Shown here in pieces: positions 52,518-61,252 of a stretch of DNA of 64,000 nucleotides. The notes below the pieces were generated by a model. That model searched no databases, was not told where the DNA came from, and was given only the letters and a program-made list of their open reading frames with translations. The first letter of the stretch is position 1; each line of letters opens with the position of its first letter. Source of the stretch: Bacteroidota bacterium (GTDB lineage: Bacteria; Bacteroidota; Bacteroidia; B-17B0; Aurantibacillaceae); contig CANFTW010000002.1 in assembly GCA_947450025.1 (NCBI GenBank), positions 248,001 to 312,000 on the forward strand. The letters are read 5' to 3'. Position numbers and translations under genes: made by a program.

Positions 52518-52999
52518 TTCTCCATGTTATTTAAAACATCATAAATTAAATCGGATTCATACCCTTTCGACAAAGCATAATTTAATAATTTATACTTTAA
52601 CTTCACTTTGTTAGATTCTTTAATAAGGAGGCGTTTAGATTCAATAAGTTTTTTGAGAGTATTCAAATATTCAGTCTCATCAATTTCTTTCATTGCTTTT
52701 TTTAAGCAATACTCTCCTACTCTTTTTTGTTTTAATTCTTGCTTAATTTTAATTCGTCCCCATTTTTTTATAGAAAACTTTCCTCTTGCAAAGGAACAAG
52801 CAAAACGTTCTTCATTTAAAAAATTATCTTGAATTAACTGACTAATAATCTCCTCTACTGCTTCTGTCCACATTCCTAACTCATATAATTTATCCCGAGC
52901 ATCTTGCTGAGAACGCTCTTGATAAGCACACCAACCTTGCATTTTAACTAATGCAAGATGAGGATCAGTTATTTTTATAGAAGCTTTCTTTTCAAACAC
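52514..52999 (-). CDS. recX: regulatory protein RecX
   Basis: Modulator of RecA filaments. About 161 residues of helical RecX repeats: MQGWCAYQERSQQDARDKLY, VEEIISQLIQDNFLNEERFA, CSFARGKFSIKKWGRIKIKQ and ELKQKRVGEYCLKKAMKEID are all typical of the family. The start is uncertain. A TTG at 53005 lies within the -7 element, so GTG 52999 is listed, but a slightly later start cannot be excluded. It overlaps hemW by 4 bp at the 3' ends and is divergent from the RNA methyltransferase gene with back-to-back promoters. Confidence 0.88.
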   Translation of the reverse strand: MFEKKASIKITDPHLALVKMQGWCAYQERSQQDARDKLYELGMWTEAVEEIISQLIQDNFLNEERFACSFARGKFSIKKWGRIKIKQELKQKRVGEYCLKKAMKEIDETEYLNTLKKLIESKRLLIKESNKVKLKYKLLNYALSKGYESDLIYDVLNNMEN

Positions 53000-53002
53000 A
53001 AA

Positions 53003-53010
53003 CAAAAGTA
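53003..53010 (-). promoter_or_regulatory. -7 element of recX
   Basis: Minus strand TACTTTTG (53010-53003) matches TAnnTTTG. It covers the TTG at 53005 and nearly abuts the GTG at 52999. Confidence 0.45.
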
Positions 53011-53019
53011 ATATTTCTT

Positions 53020-53027
53020 TATATTTG
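53020..53027 (+). promoter_or_regulatory. -7 element of the RNA methyltransferase gene
   Basis: TATATTTG matches TAnnTTTG and is 10 nt before the ATG at 53038. It lies only 9 bp from the recX -7 box on the other strand, so the two promoters are interleaved. Confidence 0.55.
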
Positions 53028-53037
53028 ATTTACAATT

Positions 53038-54396
53038 ATGTTACAATTACCACCTGAATTTATAAATTCTATTTCTTGTTGTAAAGGATTTGACGAGCAA
53101 GCTTTTTTAAATGCTCACCAAACAAACTCGCCAACAAGTATCCGAATTAATCCTTTTAAATCAACAGATCTTAATTTCAAATTAGATCATCCAGTACCAT
53201 GGAACCATCATGGTTTCTATTTAGAAGAACGTCCCAATTTCACACATGATATTTTATTTCAAGCAGGATGTTATTATGTTCAAGAGGCGGGTTCTATGTT
53301 TATTGAACATGCTTTAACTTCTTGTGTAGATTTTAATCAAACACTTTTAGCCTTTGATGTATGCGCTTCACCAGGGGGAAAAAGCACCTTGTTAAATTCA
53401 TTATTAAATAACAATAGTGCATTAGTTACGAATGAAATAGTTAAGCAACGATCAGAAGTGCTAGCGCAAAACCTAAGTAAATGGGGAGCTTGCAATGTTG
53501 TGGTGACAAATAATGATCCGAGTTCTTATGCTGAAATAAACGATGTATTTGATGTGATTTTAGTGGATGCTCCATGCAGTGGCTCTGGCTTATTTAGAAA
53601 ACAACATGATGCTGTTGATGAATGGAGTTTAGATAATGTAAATTTATGTAGCCAACGTCAAAAGCGAATCTTATCAGATATTATTGGCACCTTAAAACAA
53701 GGCGGAACCTTAGTTTATTCAACTTGCTCTTACTCCCAATCAGAAAATGAAGATATTGCAGATTGGCTAATCAATGAATTTGGATTAATCAGTGTTAAAA
53801 TTCCTATTCAAGAAAAATGGGGAATTATTGAATCAACTAGCGAAAAACAAAACGCTTTTGGTTATCGCTTTTATCCAGACAAGACACAATCCGAAGGATT
53901 TTTTTGTGCGGTATTTAAAAAACCTGGAGATATAGATAATCATCATCAAGTCAGAAAATCGAAGTATGAAGCATTTTCAATTATTAAACCAAAAGAAAAA
54001 GAACTCTTTACAGACTGGATTCAAAATTTAGATGAACATCAAATCACTAAATTCAAGGATGATTATCTATTAACGAATCAAACTGTTTTAGATTTCATTA
54101 ATAAATACTCCCATTTATATTATAAAAAAGTAGGTACTACGATTGGAAGCTTAATTAAAAACGAAGTTATACCCCATCACGATTTAGCTTGGAGCATTCA
54201 TCGCTCTCATTTTATACAATCAATTGACTGTAGCAAAGATCATGCATTACAATTTTTAAAAAAGGAATTGCAAAGCATCGAAGGGAATAAAGGCTGGAAC
54301 TTAATGACCTTTAAAGGCTTTGGCATTGGTTGGATAAAACATTTGGGAAATCGACTCAATAATTATTTACCTAATGAATTTAGAATTTTAAAATAA
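53038..54396 (+). CDS. RNA m5C methyltransferase, NOP2/Sun (RsmF/RsmB-like) family
   Basis: 452 residues. The central SAM-dependent domain has the motifs FDVCASPGGKSTLLNSLL (SAM-binding glycine-rich loop), ILVDAPCSGSGLFRK (the first catalytic Cys, PCSG) and LVYSTCSYSQSENEDIADWL (the second, TC). The C-terminal ~150 residues form an RsmF-like extension (EAFSIIKPKEKELFTDWIQN to LNNYLPNEFRIL). It methylates C5 of cytosines in rRNA or tRNA. The target cannot be read from sequence, so no symbol is given. It starts 10 nt after a -7 box and precedes ybaB. Confidence 0.87.
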   Translation: MLQLPPEFINSISCCKGFDEQAFLNAHQTNSPTSIRINPFKSTDLNFKLDHPVPWNHHGFYLEERPNFTHDILFQAGCYYVQEAGSMFIEHALTSCVDFNQTLLAFDVCASPGGKSTLLNSLLNNNSALVTNEIVKQRSEVLAQNLSKWGACNVVVTNNDPSSYAEINDVFDVILVDAPCSGSGLFRKQHDAVDEWSLDNVNLCSQRQKRILSDIIGTLKQGGTLVYSTCSYSQSENEDIADWLINEFGLISVKIPIQEKWGIIESTSEKQNAFGYRFYPDKTQSEGFFCAVFKKPGDIDNHHQVRKSKYEAFSIIKPKEKELFTDWIQNLDEHQITKFKDDYLLTNQTVLDFINKYSHLYYKKVGTTIGSLIKNEVIPHHDLAWSIHRSHFIQSIDCSKDHALQFLKKELQSIEGNKGWNLMTFKGFGIGWIKHLGNRLNNYLPNEFRILK

Positions 54397-54420
54397 TTAA
54401 TTTTACAAAAAGAAAAAAAT

Positions 54421-54726
54421 ATGTTCGGGAAATTTGGAGACATGATGGGCAAGCTTCAAGAAATGAAGCAAAAGGCCGATGAAATTAAATTAAAATTAGA
54501 CCACACAATTCTTAATATAGAAGGTGCTGGTGGTGATATTAAAATTACCATTACAGGTAATAGAGAAATTAAATCTTTAACCATCTCTCCTGGATTACAA
54601 CATGGAGACAAAGAAGAATTAGAAAAACAATTAACAGTTACTTTGAATAAAGCTATTTTTAAAGCCAATGAATTAAATGAAAATGAAATGAAATCAGTCG
54701 CAAGCGGCATGTTGCCTGGAATGTAA
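54421..54726 (+). CDS. nucleoid-associated protein, YbaB/EbfC family
   Basis: 101 residues. The sequence has the family layout: an N-terminal helix (GKFGDMMGKLQEMKQKADEI), two or three beta-strands with GGDIKITITGNREIKSLTI, and a C-terminal helix (ELEKQLTVTLNKAIFKANEL) with a Gly-Met-rich end (VASGMLPGM). YbaB dimers bind DNA nonspecifically and in many bacteria sit beside dnaX/recR, which are not here. It follows the RNA methyltransferase by 24 bp and is convergent with phoH with a shared terminator between. Confidence 0.88.
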   Translation: MFGKFGDMMGKLQEMKQKADEIKLKLDHTILNIEGAGGDIKITITGNREIKSLTISPGLQHGDKEELEKQLTVTLNKAIFKANELNENEMKSVASGMLPGM

Positions 54727-54735
54727 CTCATACTC

Positions 54736-54778
54736 AAAAAAACAAAGAAGGCTTATCAATAGATAAGCCTTCTTTGTT
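54736..54778 (-). terminator. intrinsic terminator after phoH, shared with ybaB
   Basis: AACAAAGAAGGCTTATC and GATAAGCCTTCTTTGTT form a perfect 17-bp stem around AATA. On the minus strand it is followed by T7 (A-run at 54736-54742), so it best terminates phoH; a T-tract is weak in the plus direction. Confidence 0.85.
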
Positions 54779-54797
54779 GATAAAGAACTCACAATAA

Positions 54798-56147
54798 TTA
54801 CAATAAGTCATTAGCTAAATTAGCTAACTCACTACGCTCACCTTTTTGTAAGGTAATGTGTGCATATAACGGTTGACCTTTAACTTTATCAATCAAATAA
54901 CTTAATCCATTAGATTGTGCGTCCAAATATGGCGTATCTATTTGATAGATATCACCCGTGAAAATAATTTTTGTATTCTCACCCGCCCGTGTAATAATTG
55001 TTTTTACTTCATGTGGTGTTAAGTTTTGAGCCTCATCCACAATAAAAAACATATTACTTAAACTTCGCCCACGAATAAAGGCTAAAGGACAAATGACAAT
55101 TTTTTCATTCTCAATCATTTCATTGATTGCTTTTAATTCCTTATCCTTTTCAGTAAACTGACTCTTAATAAATTTTAAATTATCCCATAATGGTTCCATA
55201 TATGGATTTAATTTAGAGGTTACATCCCCAGGCAGATAACCAATGTCTTTATTACTTAATGGAACAATTGGGCGTGCTAAATAAATTTGATGATAATTAC
55301 GACGTTGTTCCAAAGCACCAGCCAAAGACAATAATGTTTTTCCTGTACCTGCTACACCTTGAATTGTCACCAATTTAATATCTGGATTCATAATCGCATC
55401 TAATGCGAAAGATTGCTCGGCATTTTTAGGAATAATACCATAAGAAGATGTTTTAGTAACACGTTTTAAAGATTTAGAAGACTCTTCGTAGCGTGCCAAT
55501 ACAGAAGCATTTCCATTTTTAATAACGTAATAATGATTCGCTTCAGGAGTTTCTTTCTTTAAAATATCCTTAGCTAAGCAGCTGCCTTTTTCATAAATCT
55601 GATTAATAGTAGTAGGATTTACTTTGTCTACTAAACTATTTCCTGTATATAATTCATCTAAGGCTAAAATTTTTCCTGTGGTGTAATCTTCTGCATGTAG
55701 ATTTAAAGATTTCGCTTTAATGCGTAGATTAATATCTTTAGTAACTAGAACAACTTTCCTATCAGGATTTGTTTCGGCTGTATATAAAGCTGCATTTAAA
55801 ATGCGATGATCACCTTTACGTTCTTGGAAAATTTTCTCTGCATCAATCTTAGAAGAATTGTGCATTTCAATTTTAAAATTGCCATGTGATTTACCATTAA
55901 TTGGCGTCCATTCTTGTAACAAGTGGTTGCCAGACATATTATCGACATAACGTGTAAATTCTCTGGCTGCAAAGTTTTTAGTATCATTCCCTTTTTTGAA
56001 ATTATCCAATTCTTCCAAAACCGTAATAGGAATTACCACATCATGCTCTTGAAAATTTTTAATTGCTGTATGATCATAAATGATCACAGATGTATCGAGA
56101 ACAAATATTTTTTTTTCGATACTCTTTTGGGTGGTTTTCTTTGCCAT
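54798..56147 (-). CDS. PhoH family protein with N-terminal PIN domain (YlaK type)
   Basis: 449 residues. Residues ~10-150 form a PIN-like nuclease domain (IFVLDTSVIIYDHTAIKNFQ, VVIPITVLEELDNFK, and acidic residues in VVLVTKDINLRIKA). The C-terminal half is a PhoH ATPase: IQGVAGTGKTLLSLAGALEQ (Walker A), MFFIVDEAQNLTPHEVKTII (Walker B) and KIIFTGDIYQIDTPYLDAQS. PIN-PhoH proteins are proposed RNA helicase-nucleases. No signal or membrane segment. It is transcribed toward ybaB and ends at a strong bidirectional hairpin. Confidence 0.9.
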   Translation of the reverse strand: MAKKTTQKSIEKKIFVLDTSVIIYDHTAIKNFQEHDVVIPITVLEELDNFKKGNDTKNFAAREFTRYVDNMSGNHLLQEWTPINGKSHGNFKIEMHNSSKIDAEKIFQERKGDHRILNAALYTAETNPDRKVVLVTKDINLRIKAKSLNLHAEDYTTGKILALDELYTGNSLVDKVNPTTINQIYEKGSCLAKDILKKETPEANHYYVIKNGNASVLARYEESSKSLKRVTKTSSYGIIPKNAEQSFALDAIMNPDIKLVTIQGVAGTGKTLLSLAGALEQRRNYHQIYLARPIVPLSNKDIGYLPGDVTSKLNPYMEPLWDNLKFIKSQFTEKDKELKAINEMIENEKIVICPLAFIRGRSLSNMFFIVDEAQNLTPHEVKTIITRAGENTKIIFTGDIYQIDTPYLDAQSNGLSYLIDKVKGQPLYAHITLQKGERSELANLANDLL

Positions 56148-56329
56148 AAGCTAAAAAATTTAGTGTTAGTATAAATCTATTTGTTTTAAAGTTTAAAAGC
56201 TAAAAAAACAATAAATAGAAATAAACAGTAAATTGTTTAAATTATATCTGTGACTTTTTGGAGTTTTTATGAATTCATTGCTTTTAAATCCTTCATTCAT
56301 TATATTTACATAACTAAACATTAAAAATC

Positions 56330-59300
56330 ATGAGAAAACAATTACTAGGTTTGCTTTTTATTTTAGCAAGTGTATTAAAGATTAATTCGCAATGCTTAAT
56401 GTATCCAATTTCATTAAGTCAGCGTATTCCTCAATCCGCATTAGTTATAGAAGGAAAAGTTATTAATCAACAATGTTTTTGGAATAATGAGCACAATAAA
56501 ATATACACTTCTAATTTAATTGAAGTATATAAAACGTTTAAAAATACTGCGCCTGCCTATATTGAAATCATCACTGAAGGCGGCACTATTGGGCTTTCTA
56601 AACATGTTTTCGAACCAACCCTCGAATTAGAAATAGGCCAAGTAGGTGTATTCACGCTTAATCCGAATAATCAAACTTCTCAGTTTGGAAAACTTGTTTA
56701 TGAATCATATGCAAGTGCTCAAGGGTTTATAAAGTATGATGTAAAAAACAACACCGCATCTGAGCCATTTAATCAATATCAAAATATTTCATCTTCACTA
56801 TATAACACCATTTCTCAGTATACAGGATTAGCATATAGTCAAATCAATACGGTAAATCCGTTTCAGGTAAATATAACTCAAACAAATTCAGTTCAAAATG
56901 TAGCTGCAATCACAAGTTTTTCTCCTACAACAATTACAGCTGGAACTTATTCTGTATTAACGATTAATGGTTCAGGTTTTGGTACGGTTATTACACCAAC
57001 ATTAGTCACCTTTAAAAATGCAGACAATGGAGGTACAGGAACAATCTCTCCTTTAGCTAGTGAAATTGTTTCTTGGACTGCGACAAAAATTCAAGTTAAA
57101 GTCCCTTCGAAAGCGGGAACTGGAACTATAGGTGTAAATGGATCTAACAGTGCATCATCTTTAACTATTCCCTATTCTCATATTAATGTTACTAATGCAA
57201 ACATTGCCTACGTCACTAAACATATCAATCAATCTGGAGGTGGATATACTTGGACCTACAACACAGCGTTTAATACGAATACGGCTGCCAAAGCTGCTTT
57301 TGAAAGATCTTTACAATCATGGAGATGTGCAACTTATATTAACTGGCCAATAGCTAACACAACTTCTAGTATTACTTCTTCCGTTAATGATGGTGTAAAT
57401 ATTGTAACGTTTAATGCAACTTTAGGCGCAGGGATTTTAGGGCAATGTGGTAGCTATTTTAGCGGATGTGTTAATGGTGGCAATACAGAATTTTATGTAA
57501 GTGAATTAGACATTCAATTTGCAAATAGTCCGGGTGGAGGAACTTGGCAATATGGACCTGCAGCTCCAGGTGGAACGCAATATGATTTTGAATCTGTAAC
57601 TGTTCATGAATTAGGTCATGGACATCAATTAGGCCATGTTATTAAAACAGCTGATTTGATGCACTATGCATTGTCTAACGGACAATCTAAAAGAACCATT
57701 AATACAGATGATTTAAACGGCGGATTAGCTGTCATGTCTAGAAATTCTCAAGCAGGTGGAACTTGTAATTTGCCTCTAATGAATCCTTTAACTGCAGGTA
57801 ATTGTGTGATAGGTGCTCCAGGTGCTAATTTTATTGCCAATAAAACGATTGTATGCCCTGGTCAAAGTGTCATTTTTACAAATTTAAGTACAGGTACTCC
57901 AACGGTTTTAGCATGGACTTTTGCAGGTGGTACACCTTCAATATCTGCTGTTACAAATCCCACAGTAACATATAATACACCGGGATCATATAGCGTTCAG
58001 TTAGTTGCCACCAATGCCTCTGGAACCAGTACTTACTCAATAATTGCCTACATTAATGTTACAAGTCCTGCGTCATTACCATTAGTTCAAGATTTTCAAT
58101 CGGCAACTTACCCGCCAGCAAATTGGTACGTTAATGATATTGGTAGTGATAATATGAAATGGAAGTTAAACACTAACGCTGGATTTAATAGCTCACAAAG
58201 TACTTATTTTAATAATTGGGCCGATAGCGCAATTTATAAAGATGAATTACAGACTTATGTTAATTTGAGTGGCTATTCATCTGCTAAGATGACTTTTTAC
58301 AGATCTTATTCATTAACGTTTACTTCTCCTTATATTGACACCTTACAAATTGGTATTTCTACAAATTGTGGAACTAGTAATGTTTACCCTTATTTAAAAG
58401 GTGGTTCGCAACTATCTTCTGCAACTACAGCTACATCTTCTGCTGTTTTTACTCCTACGGCTGCTTCTCAATGGGTAAAGGATTCCATTGATTTAACGCC
58501 ATATATTGGTAATCCTAATGTGAAAATTGCCTTTATCAACAGAGGTCATTACGGAGAGGCCATATATTTAGATAATATTAATATTTCAGGTGTTGCTGCA
58601 ATCAGTCCAACTGCTGCGATTAGTTCGGCAAGTACAGGTTGTGTTGGTGTCCCAATAATTTTAAGTGATGCGTCGACAGGTAGCCCAACATCTTGGTCAT
58701 GGACTATGACAGGAGGCACTCCTTCTTCAGCAACAACACAGAGCACCTCTGTAACGTACACGAGTTCTGGTGTTAAAACGATAACCTTAACAGTAGCTAA
58801 CGGTTCAGGTACTACAACTGCTACTAAATCTATAACAATTACCGCAACGCCAACAGTTGCTGCCTCAATAACTAACACAACAATTTGTAGCGGAACGTCA
58901 GTTGTGGAGAATGTAACTGGTGCAACAAGTTACACATGGTTACCATCAGGTTCAGGAAATACAAGTACATTAACGCCAATTTCAACCTCTGTATACAGCA
59001 TCACTGGGTCTACAAATGGCTGTATAAGTAGTGTTAAAACAGTAACCATAAATGTTACCACAACTCCAACAGTCATTATAAGCACATCTAGTTCAACTAT
59101 TTGCGCAGGCCAAGCATCAACATTAACCGCAAGTGGCGCATCAAATTACGCGTGGTTACCTGGCGCACAAACAACAACGGTTATTACAGTTAATCCTACA
59201 AGCACCTCCGTTTATACAGTTAATGGTTCAAATGGCACATGTTACTCTAGTAAAACAATCACCATTACCGTTGCAAATACGCCGACCATTTCATCTTCTA

Positions 59301-60412
59301 TTACCAACACTTCCATTTGCAGTGGGACATCTGTTATAGCCAATTTAACTGGCGCAACATCCTATACGTGGTTGCCTTCTGGCTCAGGAATAACTAGCAC
59401 ATTAAGTCCTTCTTCAACAACTATTTATTCGGTAACTGGAAGTAATGGGAGTTGTACAAGTTCAATCATTACATTTACAATTAATGTGACGTCTACGCCT
59501 ACAATTAATATTTCAGCAAGTTCATCAACTATTTGCGCAGGTCAAACTATTACACTTACTGCAAATGGAGCATCTAACTATGCATGGCTGCCAGGTGCCC
59601 AAACTACAACTTTTATCACAGTTAATCCAACAAGTACATCAACCTATACTGTCAATGGATCTAATGGAACCTGTTATGCTTCGCAACAAATTACAATTTA
59701 CGTTAGCGCTCCACCTAGCATTTCATCATCCTTAACTAATACAACTATTTGTAGTGGAACATCTGTCAATGTATCGGTTACCGGAGCATCATCCTATACT
59801 TGGCTTCCATCAGGTTCTAATAGCAGTAGCGTATTATCTCCAAATGCTACAACTAATTATTCTGTGACTGGCAGCAATGGATCCTGTTTAGGAAATACTG
59901 TAACATTCACGATTAATGTTAATCAAAGCCCTTCTATTAGCGCAAGCGCAACACCAAGTATCATGTGTAGCGGAGAAAGTTCAACGTTAACAGCAAATGG
60001 AGCGACAAATTACACTTGGACGCCATCAACTTCATTGAGCAATAATAATACAAATACAGTTGTTGCTAATCCTAATACAACTACAATTTATACAGTAACA
60101 GGTTCAAATGGAACTTGCGCTTCGAGTAATTCAATAACGTTAACAGTTAATACTTGTACCGGATTACAAAATATAAATGCAGGAAGCGGAATTTCTATTT
60201 ATCCTAATCCTAGTAAAGGCGTATTTAATATTTCAAGCTCATCCACTTTTATGAACGTGACTATTATCAATGCTTTAGGACAAATTGTTTTAGAAGAATC
60301 ATTAAAATCAAATCTGTCAACTATTGATTTAAGCAAAATGAGTAAAGGTATTTACTACTTAAAAGCTAGTACAAATGAAGGGACGAAATTATTCAAATTG
60401 ATTTTGGAATAA
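56330..60412 (+). CDS. T9SS-secreted metalloprotease with IPT, PKD and repeated Ig-like domains
   Basis: 1360 residues. The order is: a signal peptide (1-20), an N-terminal region, an IPT/TIG domain near 195-290 (TAGTYSVLTINGSGFGTVIT), a matrixin-like metalloprotease with HELGHGHQLGH (His426 onward) and the Met-turn DLMHYAL, a PKD domain, an anchor-like jelly roll (590-740), and a second PKD domain. Six Ig-like units follow from residue 840, of which the first five are each exactly 72 residues (216 bp). A T9SS sorting domain closes the protein (SIYPNPSKGVFNISS to KGIYYLKAS). A surface or secreted protease is predicted. The A/B repeat types alternate. Confidence 0.9.
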   Translation: MRKQLLGLLFILASVLKINSQCLMYPISLSQRIPQSALVIEGKVINQQCFWNNEHNKIYTSNLIEVYKTFKNTAPAYIEIITEGGTIGLSKHVFEPTLELEIGQVGVFTLNPNNQTSQFGKLVYESYASAQGFIKYDVKNNTASEPFNQYQNISSSLYNTISQYTGLAYSQINTVNPFQVNITQTNSVQNVAAITSFSPTTITAGTYSVLTINGSGFGTVITPTLVTFKNADNGGTGTISPLASEIVSWTATKIQVKVPSKAGTGTIGVNGSNSASSLTIPYSHINVTNANIAYVTKHINQSGGGYTWTYNTAFNTNTAAKAAFERSLQSWRCATYINWPIANTTSSITSSVNDGVNIVTFNATLGAGILGQCGSYFSGCVNGGNTEFYVSELDIQFANSPGGGTWQYGPAAPGGTQYDFESVTVHELGHGHQLGHVIKTADLMHYALSNGQSKRTINTDDLNGGLAVMSRNSQAGGTCNLPLMNPLTAGNCVIGAPGANFIANKTIVCPGQSVIFTNLSTGTPTVLAWTFAGGTPSISAVTNPTVTYNTPGSYSVQLVATNASGTSTYSIIAYINVTSPASLPLVQDFQSATYPPANWYVNDIGSDNMKWKLNTNAGFNSSQSTYFNNWADSAIYKDELQTYVNLSGYSSAKMTFYRSYSLTFTSPYIDTLQIGISTNCGTSNVYPYLKGGSQLSSATTATSSAVFTPTAASQWVKDSIDLTPYIGNPNVKIAFINRGHYGEAIYLDNINISGVAAISPTAAISSASTGCVGVPIILSDASTGSPTSWSWTMTGGTPSSATTQSTSVTYTSSGVKTITLTVANGSGTTTATKSITITATPTVAASITNTTICSGTSVVENVTGATSYTWLPSGSGNTSTLTPISTSVYSITGSTNGCISSVKTVTINVTTTPTVIISTSSSTICAGQASTLTASGASNYAWLPGAQTTTVITVNPTSTSVYTVNGSNGTCYSSKTITITVANTPTISSSITNTSICSGTSVIANLTGATSYTWLPSGSGITSTLSPSSTTIYSVTGSNGSCTSSIITFTINVTSTPTINISASSSTICAGQTITLTANGASNYAWLPGAQTTTFITVNPTSTSTYTVNGSNGTCYASQQITIYVSAPPSISSSLTNTTICSGTSVNVSVTGASSYTWLPSGSNSSSVLSPNATTNYSVTGSNGSCLGNTVTFTINVNQSPSISASATPSIMCSGESSTLTANGATNYTWTPSTSLSNNNTNTVVANPNTTTIYTVTGSNGTCASSNSITLTVNTCTGLQNINAGSGISIYPNPSKGVFNISSSSTFMNVTIINALGQIVLEESLKSNLSTIDLSKMSKGIYYLKASTNEGTKLFKLILE
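58847..60151 (+). repeat. tandem Ig-like coding repeat, 216-bp period (A-B-A-B-A-C)
   Basis: Units begin at 58847, 59063, 59279, 59495, 59711 and 59927; five successive units have exactly the same length. Type A carries SGTSV and YTWLPSGS, type B carries AGQ and YAWLPGAQTT. The DNA of like units differs mainly at third codon positions while the protein is kept. Confidence 0.85.
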
Positions 60413-60432
60413 AGCTAAATGTTAACCAACAT

Positions 60433-60468
60433 AAAAAAGCTCCTATATATTTCATAGGAGCTTTTTTT
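60433..60468. terminator. bidirectional intrinsic terminator between the protease and the LytTR gene
   Basis: A6-GCTCCTAT, a 7-nt loop, ATAGGAGC-T7 form a strong stem flanked by A and T runs. It serves the plus-strand protease (ends 60412) and the minus-strand regulator (ends 60481). Confidence 0.9.
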
Positions 60469-60480
60469 ATAGCTAAAATA

Positions 60481-61230
60481 TTATACTGCATTTAGCTTTT
60501 CAAGGAAAGCATCTTTTTTACGTCTGCTAATTTCCAATTGAGTATTATCACTCATAATAGCATAACCTCCATCTACTTTTAAGAAGCGAGCAACATGCTG
60601 CATATTAATTAAATGATGATGATGAATTCGGATAAAATCATTTGCAGGTAATAAATCTTCATAATGCTTTAAACTAGCCGACACCATCAATTTTTTACCC
60701 CCTACTAAATAAAAATTAGTATAACTACCATCTGCCTCGCAACGAATAATATCTTTTATACTAATTATTTCATAGGCATTGCCTGTAGGCAAAGTGATTT
60801 TATTATAATTATCATCTGCACGTTTTAAATTCTGAATTAAAAACTGTAAATTATCCATACTTGGCATGTTAGATGATCGCTTTTCAATCAATCGATTAAT
60901 TGCTGATTTTAATTCATCAATGTCAATAGGCTTTAATAAATAATCACAAGCACTATACTTTATAGCTTTTAGGGCGTGCTTATCAGTTGCGGTAGTAAAA
61001 ATAATATCAAATTTGGCACCTTGAACTTTTTCTAAAACATCAAAACCAGTTCCATCAGGCATACTAATATCTAGGAACAATAAATTAGGTTTTAATGTTT
61101 GTATTAATTCCACTCCTTCTGCCACATTTTTACCTAATCCCAAAATAGTAATTTGAGGGAAATTATTTTTAAGCAAGTCCGCTAACATTTCACGGCTCTT
61201 TTTTTCGTCTTCAATAATGACTGCTTTCAT
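60481..61230 (-). CDS. LytTR-family response regulator
   Basis: 249 residues. A receiver domain occupies about 1-120, with the phosphoacceptor Asp54 in NLLFLDISMPDGTGF, acidic Glu7/Asp8, and Lys in YLLKPIDIDEL. A LytTR DNA-binding domain occupies about 145-245 (IISIKDIIRCEADGSYTNFY, NDFIRIHHHHLINMQHVARF, LEISRRKKDAFLEKL). It starts 22 bp after the sensor kinase gene on the same strand and is its obvious partner. Target promoters are unknown. Confidence 0.93.
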   Translation of the reverse strand: MKAVIIEDEKKSREMLADLLKNNFPQITILGLGKNVAEGVELIQTLKPNLLFLDISMPDGTGFDVLEKVQGAKFDIIFTTATDKHALKAIKYSACDYLLKPIDIDELKSAINRLIEKRSSNMPSMDNLQFLIQNLKRADDNYNKITLPTGNAYEIISIKDIIRCEADGSYTNFYLVGGKKLMVSASLKHYEDLLPANDFIRIHHHHLINMQHVARFLKVDGGYAIMSDNTQLEISRRKKDAFLEKLNAV

Positions 61231-61252
61231 ATGATTAATTTTTAAAGTAAAG

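Noticed and set aside
58549-58878. 109-codon minus-strand frame of valine-rich hydrophobic composition
   Set aside because: It is the antisense of the Thr/Ser/Ala-rich PKD and Ig-like region of the protease; low-complexity coding sequence gives such shadows.
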